A stretch of 63,660 bases of DNA from an uncultured Oscillospiraceae bacterium (GCA_958448395.1 CAUDDP010000005.1:1-63660), one strand, 5' to 3'; numbered from the stretch's first letter, positions 34,898 to 43,913 are shown. Translations and numbers: made by a program. The notes: generated by a model from the sequence alone, not told the origin.

Positions 34898-34926
34898 TGG
34901 TAATTGATCAAAATATATGGTATAAT
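34898..34926 (+). promoter_or_regulatory. Possible promoter of the yfmF-yfmH-lgt-folD group
   Basis: TATAAT (34921-34926) is perfect. The -35 candidate TGGTAA (34898-34903), 17 bp upstream, is weak. Confidence 0.45.
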
Positions 34927-34978
34927 AGAAATGGATGCCTTTCTTCTGGCATCACATCATATCAGAAAGGATGACATT

Positions 34979-36253
34979 ATGCCTGTTTCTTATAGCAGAA
35001 TCCAGCTGACCGACTCCATTGGATATTCGGAAATTCTGGATTCAAAACTAAAAACCAATACCATCCGCATACAATTCTTCCAACCTATGAAAAAAGATAC
35101 CGCAGCCAAAACGGCACTGGCATTTTCATTGCTATCCGTCAGCAATGCAAAGTATCCTTCTATGGAAGCACTCGCAAAAAAACTGGATACCCTCTACGGA
35201 ATTACCCTTTCCTCTGGTGTTTCCAAATTTGGTGATTTCCAGTCCCCCAGCATCACCATCAGCACAATCGCTGACCGATATGCCCTGCATCAGGAACCGT
35301 TGTTACAGGAAATGCTGAACATCCTCCTGACCTGTCTGCTTCAGCCCAACTGCAAAGATGGCTGCTTTACGGATTTGGAATTTCAGATCAAGCAAAAAGA
35401 TCTGCTGGACACCATTGAGGCAGAAATCAATGAAAAACGTGCTTATGCTACTACAAAGGCTTTGGAAACCGCATTCCAAAATGAACCAGCTGCCTTTTCC
35501 TGCTATGGAAAAAAGGAAGATGTCGCACAGCTGGATACCCGCAACACGTATGAAGCCTATTTACAGATACTGCACCATGCTCCAGCAGAAATTTACTTTG
35601 TCGGTGCAGAATCAGATCCCCGTGTAAAAGAAACTTTACAGGCAGCATTGTCACAAATAAACCGTACCCATGTTCCGGTTTACCAATTCCTTACACCCAG
35701 TCCTGCCAAAATAGAACCAGTAACAGTTGTAGAACCGCTGCCGGTCAATCAGGCAAAAATGGTGCTTGCTTTGAAATCTAACTGCCAGAATCGCTACGCA
35801 ATGCAGCTAATGAACTATATCCTCGGTGGCATGCCATCCTCCAAACTCTTTGCCAATGTCAGAGAAACCCTCAGCCTTTGCTATTACTGCTCCAGTGCTT
35901 ATCTGACACCCAAACAAACCATGGTAATCAGCAGTGGCGTAGAACATGATAACCTCGAACAGGCAAAGACAGAAATTCTGCGTCAACTGACTGCCATGCA
36001 AGAAGGCGACATTACCGATACGGAACTGGAATCTGCAAAGATGAGTATCTATAATACCCTGCACGGCATTGGCGATACCGCTGGATCCTATCTCACATGG
36101 TATCAAGGCTGCTATCTGCGAAATGAATACTTGACACCGGAAGAAACCATGCAGCATTACCGTGATCTCACCAAAACAGATGTCATGGAAGCAGCACGCA
36201 GTCTGACACTGGACACGGTTTATATCATGGATACCAAGAAAGAGGAGGCATAA
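34979..36253 (+). CDS. yfmF: M16-family peptidase-like protein, YfmF type
   Basis: 424 residues with the M16 (pitrilysin/processing peptidase) fold. It lacks the HxxEH zinc motif, so it should be the non-catalytic partner of the next gene. The pair is annotated in Bacillus as associated with EF-P 5-aminopentanol modification. The conserved R/Y-type C-terminal segment is FANVRETLSLCYYCSSAY. The ATG at 34979 follows AGAAAGG. It ends 4 bp before the next gene. Confidence 0.85.
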   Translation: MPVSYSRIQLTDSIGYSEILDSKLKTNTIRIQFFQPMKKDTAAKTALAFSLLSVSNAKYPSMEALAKKLDTLYGITLSSGVSKFGDFQSPSITISTIADRYALHQEPLLQEMLNILLTCLLQPNCKDGCFTDLEFQIKQKDLLDTIEAEINEKRAYATTKALETAFQNEPAAFSCYGKKEDVAQLDTRNTYEAYLQILHHAPAEIYFVGAESDPRVKETLQAALSQINRTHVPVYQFLTPSPAKIEPVTVVEPLPVNQAKMVLALKSNCQNRYAMQLMNYILGGMPSSKLFANVRETLSLCYYCSSAYLTPKQTMVISSGVEHDNLEQAKTEILRQLTAMQEGDITDTELESAKMSIYNTLHGIGDTAGSYLTWYQGCYLRNEYLTPEETMQHYRDLTKTDVMEAARSLTLDTVYIMDTKKEEA

Positions 36254-36257
36254 CACG

Positions 36258-37544
36258 ATGGCAGAAACCAAAATCGAACACATTACCTGTCCGCAAATCG
36301 GCGAACAATACACCTATATCAAGCACAAAAGTGGTCTTTCTATCTATGTCAGTGAAATGGAAGGGTTCAGTACAACAGAAGCTTTATTCGGTACAAAATA
36401 CGGTTCGATTAACACCCAGTTTAAGACCAAACAGGAACCCGATTTCTGCTGTGTACCGGAGGGCATCGCACACTATCTGGAACACAAACTATTTGAAAAT
36501 GAAGACTGTGATGTGTTTGACCTCTATGCGAAAACGGGTGCCAATGCCAATGCGTTTACCTCTTTTGACAAGACCTGTTATCTGTTCAACTGCTCCGCCC
36601 ATTATAAAGAGTCACTGGAAATCCTGCTTTCCTTTGTACAATCCCCCTATTTCACCGTGGAAAGTGTACAAAAGGAACAGGGCATCATCGGACAGGAAAT
36701 CAAAATGTGCAACGATGATCCGGGTTGGCGAATTTTCTTCAATATGCTGCAAGGCTTGTTCCACAAGCATCCGGTAAAAATTGATATTGCCGGTACCATC
36801 GAAAGCATTGCCCAGATTACACCGGAACTGCTCTACCGCTGCTACAACACATTTTATAATCTGCATAATATGGTACTATCCGTTGCCGGAAACTGCAAAG
36901 CCGAAGAAGTACTGGAACTGGCTGACAAACTACTCCAGCCGTGCGAAGACATGCAGTTGGAATGCATCTTTCCAGAGGAACCCATGGAAATTGTACGGGC
37001 AGAAACCATTGATTCTGCACCAATTGGTACAACAATGTTCGTACTTGGCTATAAGTGCAGACCCGCTTCCAGTTTAGAAAACCTGAAAAAAGAACTGTTG
37101 GCAACACTGACCTTACAGGTTTTAACACACATCACCTCTCCCCTGTATCAGGAAATGCTAAAAGAGCATCTCATCAATGAAACATTCTCTGTAGAAATTT
37201 TCAATGGTGATGATTTCTTTGTTGCCATGTTTGAGGGAGAATCCAACGATCCGTATGCAGTACGGGAACGAATTTTTACAGCGATTGCAGATGCTGCAAA
37301 AAATGGCTTGGATGAAACCTTGTTTGAAAATAGTCGGAAAAATGCCTATGGCAAACTCATCATGAAGTTTAACAACGTGGAATCCGTAGCTAATATGCTG
37401 ATCAATGCAGCGATGAGTAACGTGACGCCGTTTGATATGGTCAACTTACTCTCCAGCCTGACCATTGCAGAGGCAAATCGTTGGCTGCAAGAAGAACTGC
37501 TGCCGCAGCAGGCAACGATTTCAATTATGAAAAACAAGGATTAA
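36258..37544 (+). CDS. yfmH: M16-family metallopeptidase, YfmH type
   Basis: 428-residue catalytic M16 partner. The inverted zinc motif HxxEH appears as HYLEH (about residues 72-76), and a downstream acidic ligand is expected around GQEIKM (about 137). Heterodimers with the YfmF type are the usual arrangement. The gene starts 4 bp after yfmF ends and is followed closely by lgt. Confidence 0.88.
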   Translation: MAETKIEHITCPQIGEQYTYIKHKSGLSIYVSEMEGFSTTEALFGTKYGSINTQFKTKQEPDFCCVPEGIAHYLEHKLFENEDCDVFDLYAKTGANANAFTSFDKTCYLFNCSAHYKESLEILLSFVQSPYFTVESVQKEQGIIGQEIKMCNDDPGWRIFFNMLQGLFHKHPVKIDIAGTIESIAQITPELLYRCYNTFYNLHNMVLSVAGNCKAEEVLELADKLLQPCEDMQLECIFPEEPMEIVRAETIDSAPIGTTMFVLGYKCRPASSLENLKKELLATLTLQVLTHITSPLYQEMLKEHLINETFSVEIFNGDDFFVAMFEGESNDPYAVRERIFTAIADAAKNGLDETLFENSRKNAYGKLIMKFNNVESVANMLINAAMSNVTPFDMVNLLSSLTIAEANRWLQEELLPQQATISIMKNKD

Positions 37545-37548
37545 ACAG

Positions 37549-37591
37549 AAAGGAGCGGGATTCCGCTCCGGAATCCCGAATCGTCAACATG
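37549..37591 (+). promoter_or_regulatory. Two mutually exclusive hairpins on the lgt ribosome-binding site
   Basis: The only good ribosome site before lgt, AAAGGAG (37549-37555), is 33 nt from the ATG. Hairpin A pairs GGAGCGG (37552-37558) with CCGCTCC (37563-37569) around GATT and hides the site. Hairpin B pairs CGGGATTCC (37556-37564) with GGAATCCCG (37570-37578) around GCTCC, frees the site and brings it within about 10 nt of the ATG. They share bases, so only one can form. The switch role is inferred. Confidence 0.6.
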
Positions 37592-38686
37592 TTAGAACAA
37601 AATGAAATTCAATTTCCAGAACTGGGCATTGACCTGCATGTAGACAGCACTGCTTTTTCGATCTTTGGCATTGACATTCAGTGGTATGGACTGCTCATCA
37701 CCTGCGGACTGCTGCTCGCCATGATTTATGCGTTTCGCAATATGCGTTCCTATGGTATCCACCCGGATCGGGCAATGGATGCCATTATTGGCGGTATTAT
37801 CGGAGCAATTGTGGGAGCAAGAGCGTATTACGTCATTCTGGAATGGGACAGCTATGCCGGCGACTGGAAACGCATTTTCAACCTACGGCTGGGGGGGCTT
37901 GCCATCTATGGTGGGCTGATTGGTGCATTGATCGTCGGCTGTCTCATTGCCAAAATCCGAAAGGTACGGCTGCTGCCGTTATTGGATCTATGTGGTGCAG
38001 GCTTCTTGCTTGGACAGGGAATCGGTCGCTGGGGTAACTTTTTCAATCAGGAAGCGTTCGGCTGCAACACCAATTCCATTCTTGGCATGACAGGCGGACG
38101 CATTCAAAGTTGGATTTCCGAAGTTTACCCGACTACAAATTTTTATCACAATTTCAGTGAAACGCTGGATGCAGCAACCCCTGTTCATCCGTGTTTTCTA
38201 TATGAATCCATCTGGTGTTTGCTTGGTTTTGTACTGCTTGCCATCTGCGGAAAAAAATGGCGGAAATTTGATGGTCAAATTTTTCTCATGTATATCGGAT
38301 GGTACGGACTTGGCCGTTTCTTTATTGAAGGATTGCGGGTAGATAGTCTGGTAATCGGCAACATGCGTATTTCCCAGATGGTTGCTGGCATTTGTGTCAT
38401 ACTCTCTGTGATCCTACTGATTGTTATCGGTGGGCGTGTAAGGCGTATGGGTGAGGATTACCAACTTTACTGCAACACAGAAGCCTGCAAAGCAATGATG
38501 GCTGAAATAGATGCCAAGCACAACACAGACAAGAAAAAACAAGATGTAGGGACAGAGAAAACAGAAGTAGAAGATGCTGATATGCTGTCTATACAAAAAG
38601 AAGAATCCGATGCATCTGCAACGGAATCAGAACAACCGGAAAAGAACCCGCTTGCCGACTCAGATTCTGATTCCAACAACGAATAA
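37589..38686 (+). CDS. lgt: Prolipoprotein diacylglyceryl transferase
   Basis: 365-residue membrane enzyme that attaches diacylglycerol to the lipobox cysteine of prelipoproteins, the first step in making lipoproteins such as GerC, the GH5 enzyme and the sugar-binding protein in this window. Several membrane helices flank the Lgt signature GRWGNFFNQEAFG (about residues 147-159). HPCFLYES follows. A long acidic tail (about 300-365) is unusual. The ATG at 37589 is the first sensible start after the yfmH stop; longer frames would overlap yfmH. Translation initiation looks structured. Confidence 0.93.
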   Translation: MLEQNEIQFPELGIDLHVDSTAFSIFGIDIQWYGLLITCGLLLAMIYAFRNMRSYGIHPDRAMDAIIGGIIGAIVGARAYYVILEWDSYAGDWKRIFNLRLGGLAIYGGLIGALIVGCLIAKIRKVRLLPLLDLCGAGFLLGQGIGRWGNFFNQEAFGCNTNSILGMTGGRIQSWISEVYPTTNFYHNFSETLDAATPVHPCFLYESIWCLLGFVLLAICGKKWRKFDGQIFLMYIGWYGLGRFFIEGLRVDSLVIGNMRISQMVAGICVILSVILLIVIGGRVRRMGEDYQLYCNTEACKAMMAEIDAKHNTDKKKQDVGTEKTEVEDADMLSIQKEESDASATESEQPEKNPLADSDSDSNNE

Positions 38687-38704
38687 CAAGGAGGACATTC
38701 CATC

Positions 38705-39562
38705 ATGGCAAAGCTGATCAATGGAAAAATTGTATCTGTAAAAGTACGAAACGAAATCAAAAAAGAAACGGAAGAACTGCGAGAAAACCATGGTATTCAT
38801 CCGGGGTTGGCAGTCATTCTTGTAGGAAACGATCCTGCCTCACAGGTCTATGTCCGCAACAAGCAGCGTGCCTGTGAAGAAGTGGGATTTCACCCATTTG
38901 AATATCGTATGAACGAAAACACCACGCAGGAACAGCTGCTCGACCTCATTGGTGTTTTAAACAAGGACACGAAAGTCAATGGCATTCTGGTACAGCTTCC
39001 GCTGCCAGAGCACATTGATGAACAGGCTGTCATTCATGCAATTTCTCCACAAAAAGATGTGGACGCATTCCATCCGTTCAATGTAGGAAAGATTATGATT
39101 GGCGATTATGATTTCCTGCCCTGCACGCCAGCTGGTATTATGGAACTCATCGCCAGCACCGGCGTGGACATCTGCGGCAAACAGTGTGTTGTAATTGGCA
39201 GAAGTAACATTGTTGGCAAGCCAATGGCAATGCTCTTGCTGCAAAAAAACGGAACGGTTACCATCTGTCACTCTCGTACCAAGAATCTCAAGGAAATTTG
39301 TGCCAATGCAGATATTTTAGTGGTTGCCATTGGAAAACCAAAGTTTGTCACAGCAGATATGGTAAAGGAAGGGGCAGTTGTCATTGATGTTGGCATTAAC
39401 CGTATGGAAGATGGCAAGCTCTGTGGGGATGTGGACTTTGATGCAGTAGAACCGAAGGCTGGATATATCACGCCAGTTCCGGGTGGCGTTGGCCCGATGA
39501 CCATTGCCATGCTGATGAAAAATACGCTGCATGCTGCAAAATTGCAACATGGTCTTGCATAA
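38705..39562 (+). CDS. folD: Bifunctional methylenetetrahydrofolate dehydrogenase/cyclohydrolase
   Basis: 285-residue folate enzyme interconverting 5,10-methylene- and 10-formyl-THF. Motifs: the catalytic Tyr-Lys region SQVYVRNKQRACEEVG, QLPLPEHID, the PCTPAGIMELI segment and the NADP-binding GRSNIVGKPMAMLL. C-terminal PVPGGVGPMT. AAGGAGG precedes the ATG. Last gene of the yfmF-yfmH-lgt-folD group. Confidence 0.96.
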   Translation: MAKLINGKIVSVKVRNEIKKETEELRENHGIHPGLAVILVGNDPASQVYVRNKQRACEEVGFHPFEYRMNENTTQEQLLDLIGVLNKDTKVNGILVQLPLPEHIDEQAVIHAISPQKDVDAFHPFNVGKIMIGDYDFLPCTPAGIMELIASTGVDICGKQCVVIGRSNIVGKPMAMLLLQKNGTVTICHSRTKNLKEICANADILVVAIGKPKFVTADMVKEGAVVIDVGINRMEDGKLCGDVDFDAVEPKAGYITPVPGGVGPMTIAMLMKNTLHAAKLQHGLA

Positions 39563-39697
39563 ACAGCAAATGAAACCAAATCCATAAAAGAAAAATGCAG
39601 TCCTGAAGGGAGAGGCTATGTAAGGAAGCATCTTCTCCTTTCGGGTGGTAAAGCCAGCTTGCCGATACAGATATCATTTATGCATAATCACTCTTTG

Positions 39698-39733
39698 GAA
39701 GCGGTATGGAATGTTCATGCCGCTTCTTTTTCC
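39698..39733 (+). terminator. Terminator downstream of folD
   Basis: GAAGCGGTATG (39698-39708) pairs with CATGCCGCTTC (39715-39725), one G-T pair, followed by TTTTTCC. It lies 136 bp after folD; the bases between hold nothing I recognise. Confidence 0.75.
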
Positions 39734-39830
39734 TGTATATGCAGTGGATTTTTTCACAAATCCATGGTGTAATCATTTTATGTCTGAGCGACAAATCGGG
39801 ATTTTATGGTGAAAGAGAGATGAAAAAGAG

Positions 39831-40013
39831 ATGAAAAGATTTTCTTTGATAGGTGCTGTTTGTGGAGTGTTAAGTGGCGTAGGAATGATCTATGCAAGCA
39901 TAGTAGATGGAAATATCCCTAAAACAGTATGGATACTTATTTCAATCGGTTGGTTTATTGCTGTAGCATCTCAAATCTGTAATTACCATCATTTTAGCAA
40001 AAAAGATAAATGA
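39831..40013 (+). CDS. Hypothetical small membrane protein (60 residues)
   Basis: Predicted two-helix membrane hairpin: about residues 5-25 and 31-50, with a short Asp/Asn/Lys loop and a Lys-rich end (HHFSKKDK). A weak GAAAGAGAG/AAAGAG site precedes the ATG. I do not recognise the family. The hydrophobic pattern and positive ends suggest a real protein, but there is no coding context to prove it. Confidence 0.5.
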   Translation: MKRFSLIGAVCGVLSGVGMIYASIVDGNIPKTVWILISIGWFIAVASQICNYHHFSKKDK

Positions 40014-40064
40014 CAATTCCCATTTATCAAACGAAGAAAAATGTCAGCAACAATCAAACCACAG

Positions 40065-40113
40065 AACCTACTGGCACTTTGCAGCCGCAAGGCTGAAAGT
40101 GTCATAGTGGGTT
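40065..40113 (+). ncRNA. Strong GNRA-capped hairpin of unknown role
   Basis: CACTTTGCAGCC (40075-40086) pairs with GGCTGAAAGTG (40091-40101) through a single bulged G, closing a GCAA tetraloop. An outer stem AACCTACT (40065-40072) pairs with AGTGGGTT (40106-40113). No T tract follows, so it is not a simple terminator. It may be part of the 3' region of the 60-residue gene, which ends at the terminator at 40237-40287, or a separate structured RNA. Confidence 0.4.
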
Positions 40114-40236
40114 ACATTCCTTGAAAAAGCTACATAGCCAAAGGATAACGCCACATCCGAAAGCAAACACAAAAAGCGGCATAACCGATATCGCTACACC
40201 GTTCAACCAAATCAATGATTCAGTTTTGATACAAGA

Positions 40237-40290
40237 GCCGCATTGGGACATCCTCTGTAAGGAAGGTGCCCCAATACGGCTGCATTTTTT
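40237..40290 (+). terminator. Terminator at the end of the 39.8-40.3 kb transcript
   Basis: GCCGCATTGGG (40237-40247) pairs with CCCAATACGGC (40270-40280), one mismatch, and the tail is TGCATTTTTT. Confidence 0.75.
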
Positions 40291-40308
40291 ATGAATTTCC
40301 AAAAAAGA

Positions 40309-40342
40309 AAAAGCACTGCGGAACAAATCCACAGTGCTTTTG
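40309..40342 (-). terminator. Terminator of the sugar ABC operon
   Basis: AAGCACTG (40311-40318) pairs with CAGTGCTT (40332-40339). The minus strand continues TTTTTCTTTTTT. Confidence 0.8.
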
Positions 40343-40360
40343 TAAACAGATATAATTTGA

Positions 40361-41236
40361 TTATTCCTTGACACCGCCGAGGGCAACGCCGCCAACGATG
40401 AAACGAGACAAACAAATATAGATGATAATGATCGGAATAACAGACAATGCAACTGCTGCGTACTGTGCACCAAGGTCAATCTTCTTATCCTGACCCAGTA
40501 CCTTCTGTACCATCATCGGCATGGTGATCATCTTATCATTGGAGATCAAAATCATGTTCTGTGTATAGTAGTTGTTCCAGTTCTGTACAAATGCAAAGAT
40601 TGCCTGTACTGCAATTGCCGGCTTCATCATCGGAATTGCAATGGAAATAAAGGTTCTAAACTCACTACATCCATCAATTCTTGCAGCCTCTACAATGTCC
40701 AATGGGAAAGAGGACTTCATGTATTGACGCATATAGAATACAATCGCCGGAGCGGCAATTGCCGGTACAATCAACGGAATGAAGGAGTCTGCCAAGCCCA
40801 ATGTGCCAACCATGAACTGTACGAAACCGGTAGAAGTTACCTGAATCGGAATCATCATAACAGCAAGAATGAGCGTATAAGCACCATCCCGAACCTTGAA
40901 CTGATAAACAGTCAAACCATATGCTGTCATTGCAGAGAAGAATACCGTCAAAAGGGTAGAACCAGCTGCAATGATCAAGCTGTTGCGATAACCAAGCCAC
41001 AGATTCCATTGTGGAGACTGTGTGGTGATGTTCTTCATATTTTCAATGAAGTCGCCGCCTGGAATCAAAGAAATCGGAGATTGCAAAATTGCATTGTGAC
41101 CACGGCAGGCATTGACAATCATGATATAAAGCGGAACCAGACAGATCAATGTCAGCAAAATACAAACAATAAAGCATCCAGCAGACTTCAAGTTTTGTAT
41201 TGTTCTATAATTATCCTTTACGCCTACTTGTTCCAT
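40361..41236 (-). CDS. Carbohydrate ABC transporter permease (MalG/MsmG type)
   Basis: 291 residues with six membrane helices. The cytoplasmic EAA loop that docks the ATPase is EAARIDGCSEFRTFISIAIPMM-like (about residues 195-215). It belongs to the CUT1 sugar permeases. The ATG shares one base with the stop of the other permease gene (TAATG), after a GGAGG site. No ATP-binding subunit gene is adjacent, so a shared MsmK-type ATPase elsewhere is expected. Confidence 0.9.
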   Translation of the reverse strand: MEQVGVKDNYRTIQNLKSAGCFIVCILLTLICLVPLYIMIVNACRGHNAILQSPISLIPGGDFIENMKNITTQSPQWNLWLGYRNSLIIAAGSTLLTVFFSAMTAYGLTVYQFKVRDGAYTLILAVMMIPIQVTSTGFVQFMVGTLGLADSFIPLIVPAIAAPAIVFYMRQYMKSSFPLDIVEAARIDGCSEFRTFISIAIPMMKPAIAVQAIFAFVQNWNNYYTQNMILISNDKMITMPMMVQKVLGQDKKIDLGAQYAAVALSVIPIIIIYICLSRFIVGGVALGGVKE

Positions 41237-42261
41237 TAGTCAATTCCTCCCATCTTTGCCATTTTTTGCTCTCTCTTGTAAGCCTTTACAAGTTCCTTCC
41301 GTTCTTTCTTCTTCCGAGCTTCGTCAGCATCCCGGTTCATACGGAATACGATGATACCCAGAATTGCAGTGATGACAAACAGAATAATGGAAGCCGCACC
41401 GGCATAACCATACTGTACCTTATCTTCACTGGTACGGAAGTTCTTGTATACGAATACAGCAGCTGTTTCCAAGAACTTGTTGATGGTTTCCTTCTTCGTG
41501 TGGAAGAGGAACGGAATATCGAACATCTGCAAACCACCGATCATGGAAGTGATCAGGGTGTATACAACCATCGGACGCAGCAGCGGCAGTGTTACCTTAC
41601 GGAGTACCTGACCACTGGTTGCACCATCAATTGCAGCAGCTTCAAACAGAGACGGGTTAATACCCAAGATACCAGACATCATCATAATCATGGTATTTCC
41701 AAACCACAACCATGTCTGAATAAACATAACAATTGCACGGGACCAGAATGCACTGTCCTCAAACATATATGCCTCTCCGCCAGATGATGTGATCAATCCG
41801 TTGACCAAGCACATATTGGAGTTTGAGAAGAAACGCATAAACAAAGCTGCAACGGATACGGCAGTAATAATATTTGGAAGATACATTACAACTTTGAAGA
41901 AGCCCTGACCTGGAATATGTAGCTTGGAATCTGTAAACCAAACAGCAAGTAACAGGGACAGAAGAATCTGCGGAATGAAGTTGCCCACCCAAAGAATCAG
42001 GGTATTTCCGAAGTCACGAAAGAATTCCTCATGAATCCGACGCGTTGAACGGTCATCGCCACCGAACAGAAGCGTCTGGAAATTCTGTAATCCAACGAAT
42101 GTATCCCCTTCCGCACCGTTTCCGTACAAGCTCAGAATAAAGGTGTTGATCAATGGCCAAACCTGAAAGAAAGCGTATACAAGGAAGAATGGTGCAATGA
42201 AAATATATCCGTATTTGGCGTAGCTGATCGATTTGATTCGTCTTTGTGCAGCTGATGCCAT
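41236..42261 (-). CDS. Carbohydrate ABC transporter permease (MalF/MsmF type)
   Basis: 341 residues, about six membrane helices with an N-terminal extension typical of this half of CUT1 importers. The EAA loop is EAAAIDGATSGQVLRKVTLP. The C-terminal tail is highly charged (KKKERKELVKAYKREQKMAK). I chose the ATG at 42261, which has GAGAGGG upstream. It lies between the binding-protein gene and the second permease. Confidence 0.9.
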   Translation of the reverse strand: MASAAQRRIKSISYAKYGYIFIAPFFLVYAFFQVWPLINTFILSLYGNGAEGDTFVGLQNFQTLLFGGDDRSTRRIHEEFFRDFGNTLILWVGNFIPQILLSLLLAVWFTDSKLHIPGQGFFKVVMYLPNIITAVSVAALFMRFFSNSNMCLVNGLITSSGGEAYMFEDSAFWSRAIVMFIQTWLWFGNTMIMMMSGILGINPSLFEAAAIDGATSGQVLRKVTLPLLRPMVVYTLITSMIGGLQMFDIPFLFHTKKETINKFLETAAVFVYKNFRTSEDKVQYGYAGAASIILFVITAILGIIVFRMNRDADEARKKKERKELVKAYKREQKMAKMGGID

Positions 42262-42333
42262 AAAACACACCCTCTCAAAAATTAAGTAAAATAGTAAGAA
42301 AATAGTAATAGTAAAAGAGAAATACAAACATAT

Positions 42334-42361
42334 GCCTACGGGATACAATGATCCCGTAGGC
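42334..42361 (-). promoter_or_regulatory. Intercistronic stem-loop between binding protein and permease genes
   Basis: GCCTACGGGAT (42334-42344) and ATCCCGTAGGC (42351-42361) form a perfect 11-bp stem with a 6-nt loop. There is no T tract. Such structures after binding-protein genes usually protect the upstream mRNA and lower permease expression. Confidence 0.7.
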
Positions 42362-42398
42362 GATTATATTTGATTGCGTTGAATTAGACTATACTATC

Positions 42399-43913
42399 TT
42401 ATTCAACAGTGATATCAGAGATTGCAGAAGCTACTGTGTCGAGGAATTCGTCATAGCAAGCCTGCTCATCAGCCAGATCACCCTTGCAGTAAGCAGTTAC
42501 AGCATCCTGCAGCTTGGTGTTGATGGTGCCGTCATACTGGGTAGCAATACCATCCAGTGTGATTGCATCAGCAGAATCGTACAGAACAGCGAACTGATCC
42601 TGACCATCCTTGAACAGCGGGTTGGTGTGAGAACCATCTGCTACAACTTCCTTCATAACAGACTTGTTGTTTACGAAGTCGCTGTGGCTCTCGCAGTATT
42701 CCTTCATGGTAGCGTCATCAACAGTCATAGCCTTGATGAACTGACCAGCGAAAGTACCGTTGTCGCAGTTCGGGTGTACGCACAGCCAAGAACCGCCCCA
42801 GAACCAGCCGGTCGGACCCTGTGTGATTGCATACAGACCATATGTAGAGCCGCCTTCGCCGCCCTCAGAAGATTCCAGCTGACCGCCTGCTGCCAGAGAC
42901 CAAGATGGGAAGAAGTAACCCATTGTAGCGTCTGCCATTGCACCTTCAGACTGACCGATTGCATACCAGTCATCTGTCCACTGATCTACAGTGCCGATGT
43001 AACCTGCATCATAGTTGGTCTTAGCCATGGAGATGAAGTCACCCAGACAAGCCTTTGCGTTGTCAGCAGTGATCTTGCCATCCTGAACCCAAGCTGTGGT
43101 TCTGTTACCAGCAGAGTAAGCTCTCCAAACGCCTGCCAGTGTATCAGCCATAGCAGTCTTGTTGCCAGATGCATCGTATACTTCCTTAGCAGTTGCCCAG
43201 AAGGTATCCCAGTCAGCAACCTTAGCCTGCATTTCTTCCGGAGTTGTTACACCCAGATACTGTTCAGCCAGATCGGTTCTGTAGCAGTAACCGCCGGCAG
43301 CTGCCTGCCAAGAAGCACCCTTCAGAACGCCGTTGGTGTCCTTACCCATTGCTACAGTGTAGCTGTAAGCATCACTGTACATATCTTCTGTGATACCAAC
43401 GCTTTCCAGCGGAGCAGAGTTCTCATCGTTATTTTCATAGGACAGAACCCAGTCAGCGTCACAAACATACAGGTCAACGTCAGAACCAGAAGAGAAGTAA
43501 GTCAGATACTGTTCCATAGCTTCTGTACCGTTAGAACCTACGTTCTGATACTTGATCTTGCCAGCCATGTCCGGATATGCCTTTTCAACAATCGGGAACA
43601 TTGCGTTCAGGTCAGTGTCTGTCCAGCACAGTACAGTCAGTGCATCACCGGTATCCGGCATAGAAACTGCACCCAGTTCTGCAGCTGCTGCTGCATCGCC
43701 TTCAGAAGACTCTTCCTCAGAAGATTCTTCAGCAGAAGATTCTTCGCTGGATTCTTCAGCAGCAGTGGTAGCTTCTTCACTGGACTCTTCAGCAGCAGTG
43801 GTAGCAGCTGTGGAAGAGCTGGAAGAATCCTTGTCGTCGCCGCAGCCTACGAATGCAGTAGCAGTCATAGCCAGAGCAGCCAGCAATGCCAAAGTTCTTG
43901 TTAATTTGTTCAT
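42399..43913 (-). CDS. Carbohydrate ABC transporter substrate-binding lipoprotein
   Basis: 504-residue extracellular sugar-binding protein. The signal peptide ends in lipobox FVGC (Cys24). A long low-complexity Ser/Glu/Thr linker (about 30-85) is made of repeated EESSEE units. The family 1 binding-protein fold follows, with ALTVLCWTDTDLNAMFPIVEK-type start and a Trp-rich ligand region (GPTGWFWGGSWL). The sugar cannot be told from sequence. First gene of the operon, with a promoter at 44032-44060. Confidence 0.9.
   Translation of the reverse strand: MNKLTRTLALLAALAMTATAFVGCGDDKDSSSSSTAATTAAEESSEEATTAAEESSEESSAEESSEEESSEGDAAAAAELGAVSMPDTGDALTVLCWTDTDLNAMFPIVEKAYPDMAGKIKYQNVGSNGTEAMEQYLTYFSSGSDVDLYVCDADWVLSYENNDENSAPLESVGITEDMYSDAYSYTVAMGKDTNGVLKGASWQAAAGGYCYRTDLAEQYLGVTTPEEMQAKVADWDTFWATAKEVYDASGNKTAMADTLAGVWRAYSAGNRTTAWVQDGKITADNAKACLGDFISMAKTNYDAGYIGTVDQWTDDWYAIGQSEGAMADATMGYFFPSWSLAAGGQLESSEGGEGGSTYGLYAITQGPTGWFWGGSWLCVHPNCDNGTFAGQFIKAMTVDDATMKEYCESHSDFVNNKSVMKEVVADGSHTNPLFKDGQDQFAVLYDSADAITLDGIATQYDGTINTKLQDAVTAYCKGDLADEQACYDEFLDTVASAISDITVE

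Noticed and set aside
40102..40479. Minus-strand hydrophobic frame overlapping the MsmG-type permease end
   Set aside because: Out of frame with the real permease and runs through two terminators.
43690..43830. Short tandem GAAGATTCTTC-like repeats
   Set aside because: They encode the Ser/Glu linker of the sugar-binding lipoprotein, a common low-complexity spacer.
42627..43904. Plus-strand open frame of 425 codons opposite the sugar-binding protein gene
   Set aside because: Created by the codon bias and the Ser/Glu repeat of the real gene on the other strand.
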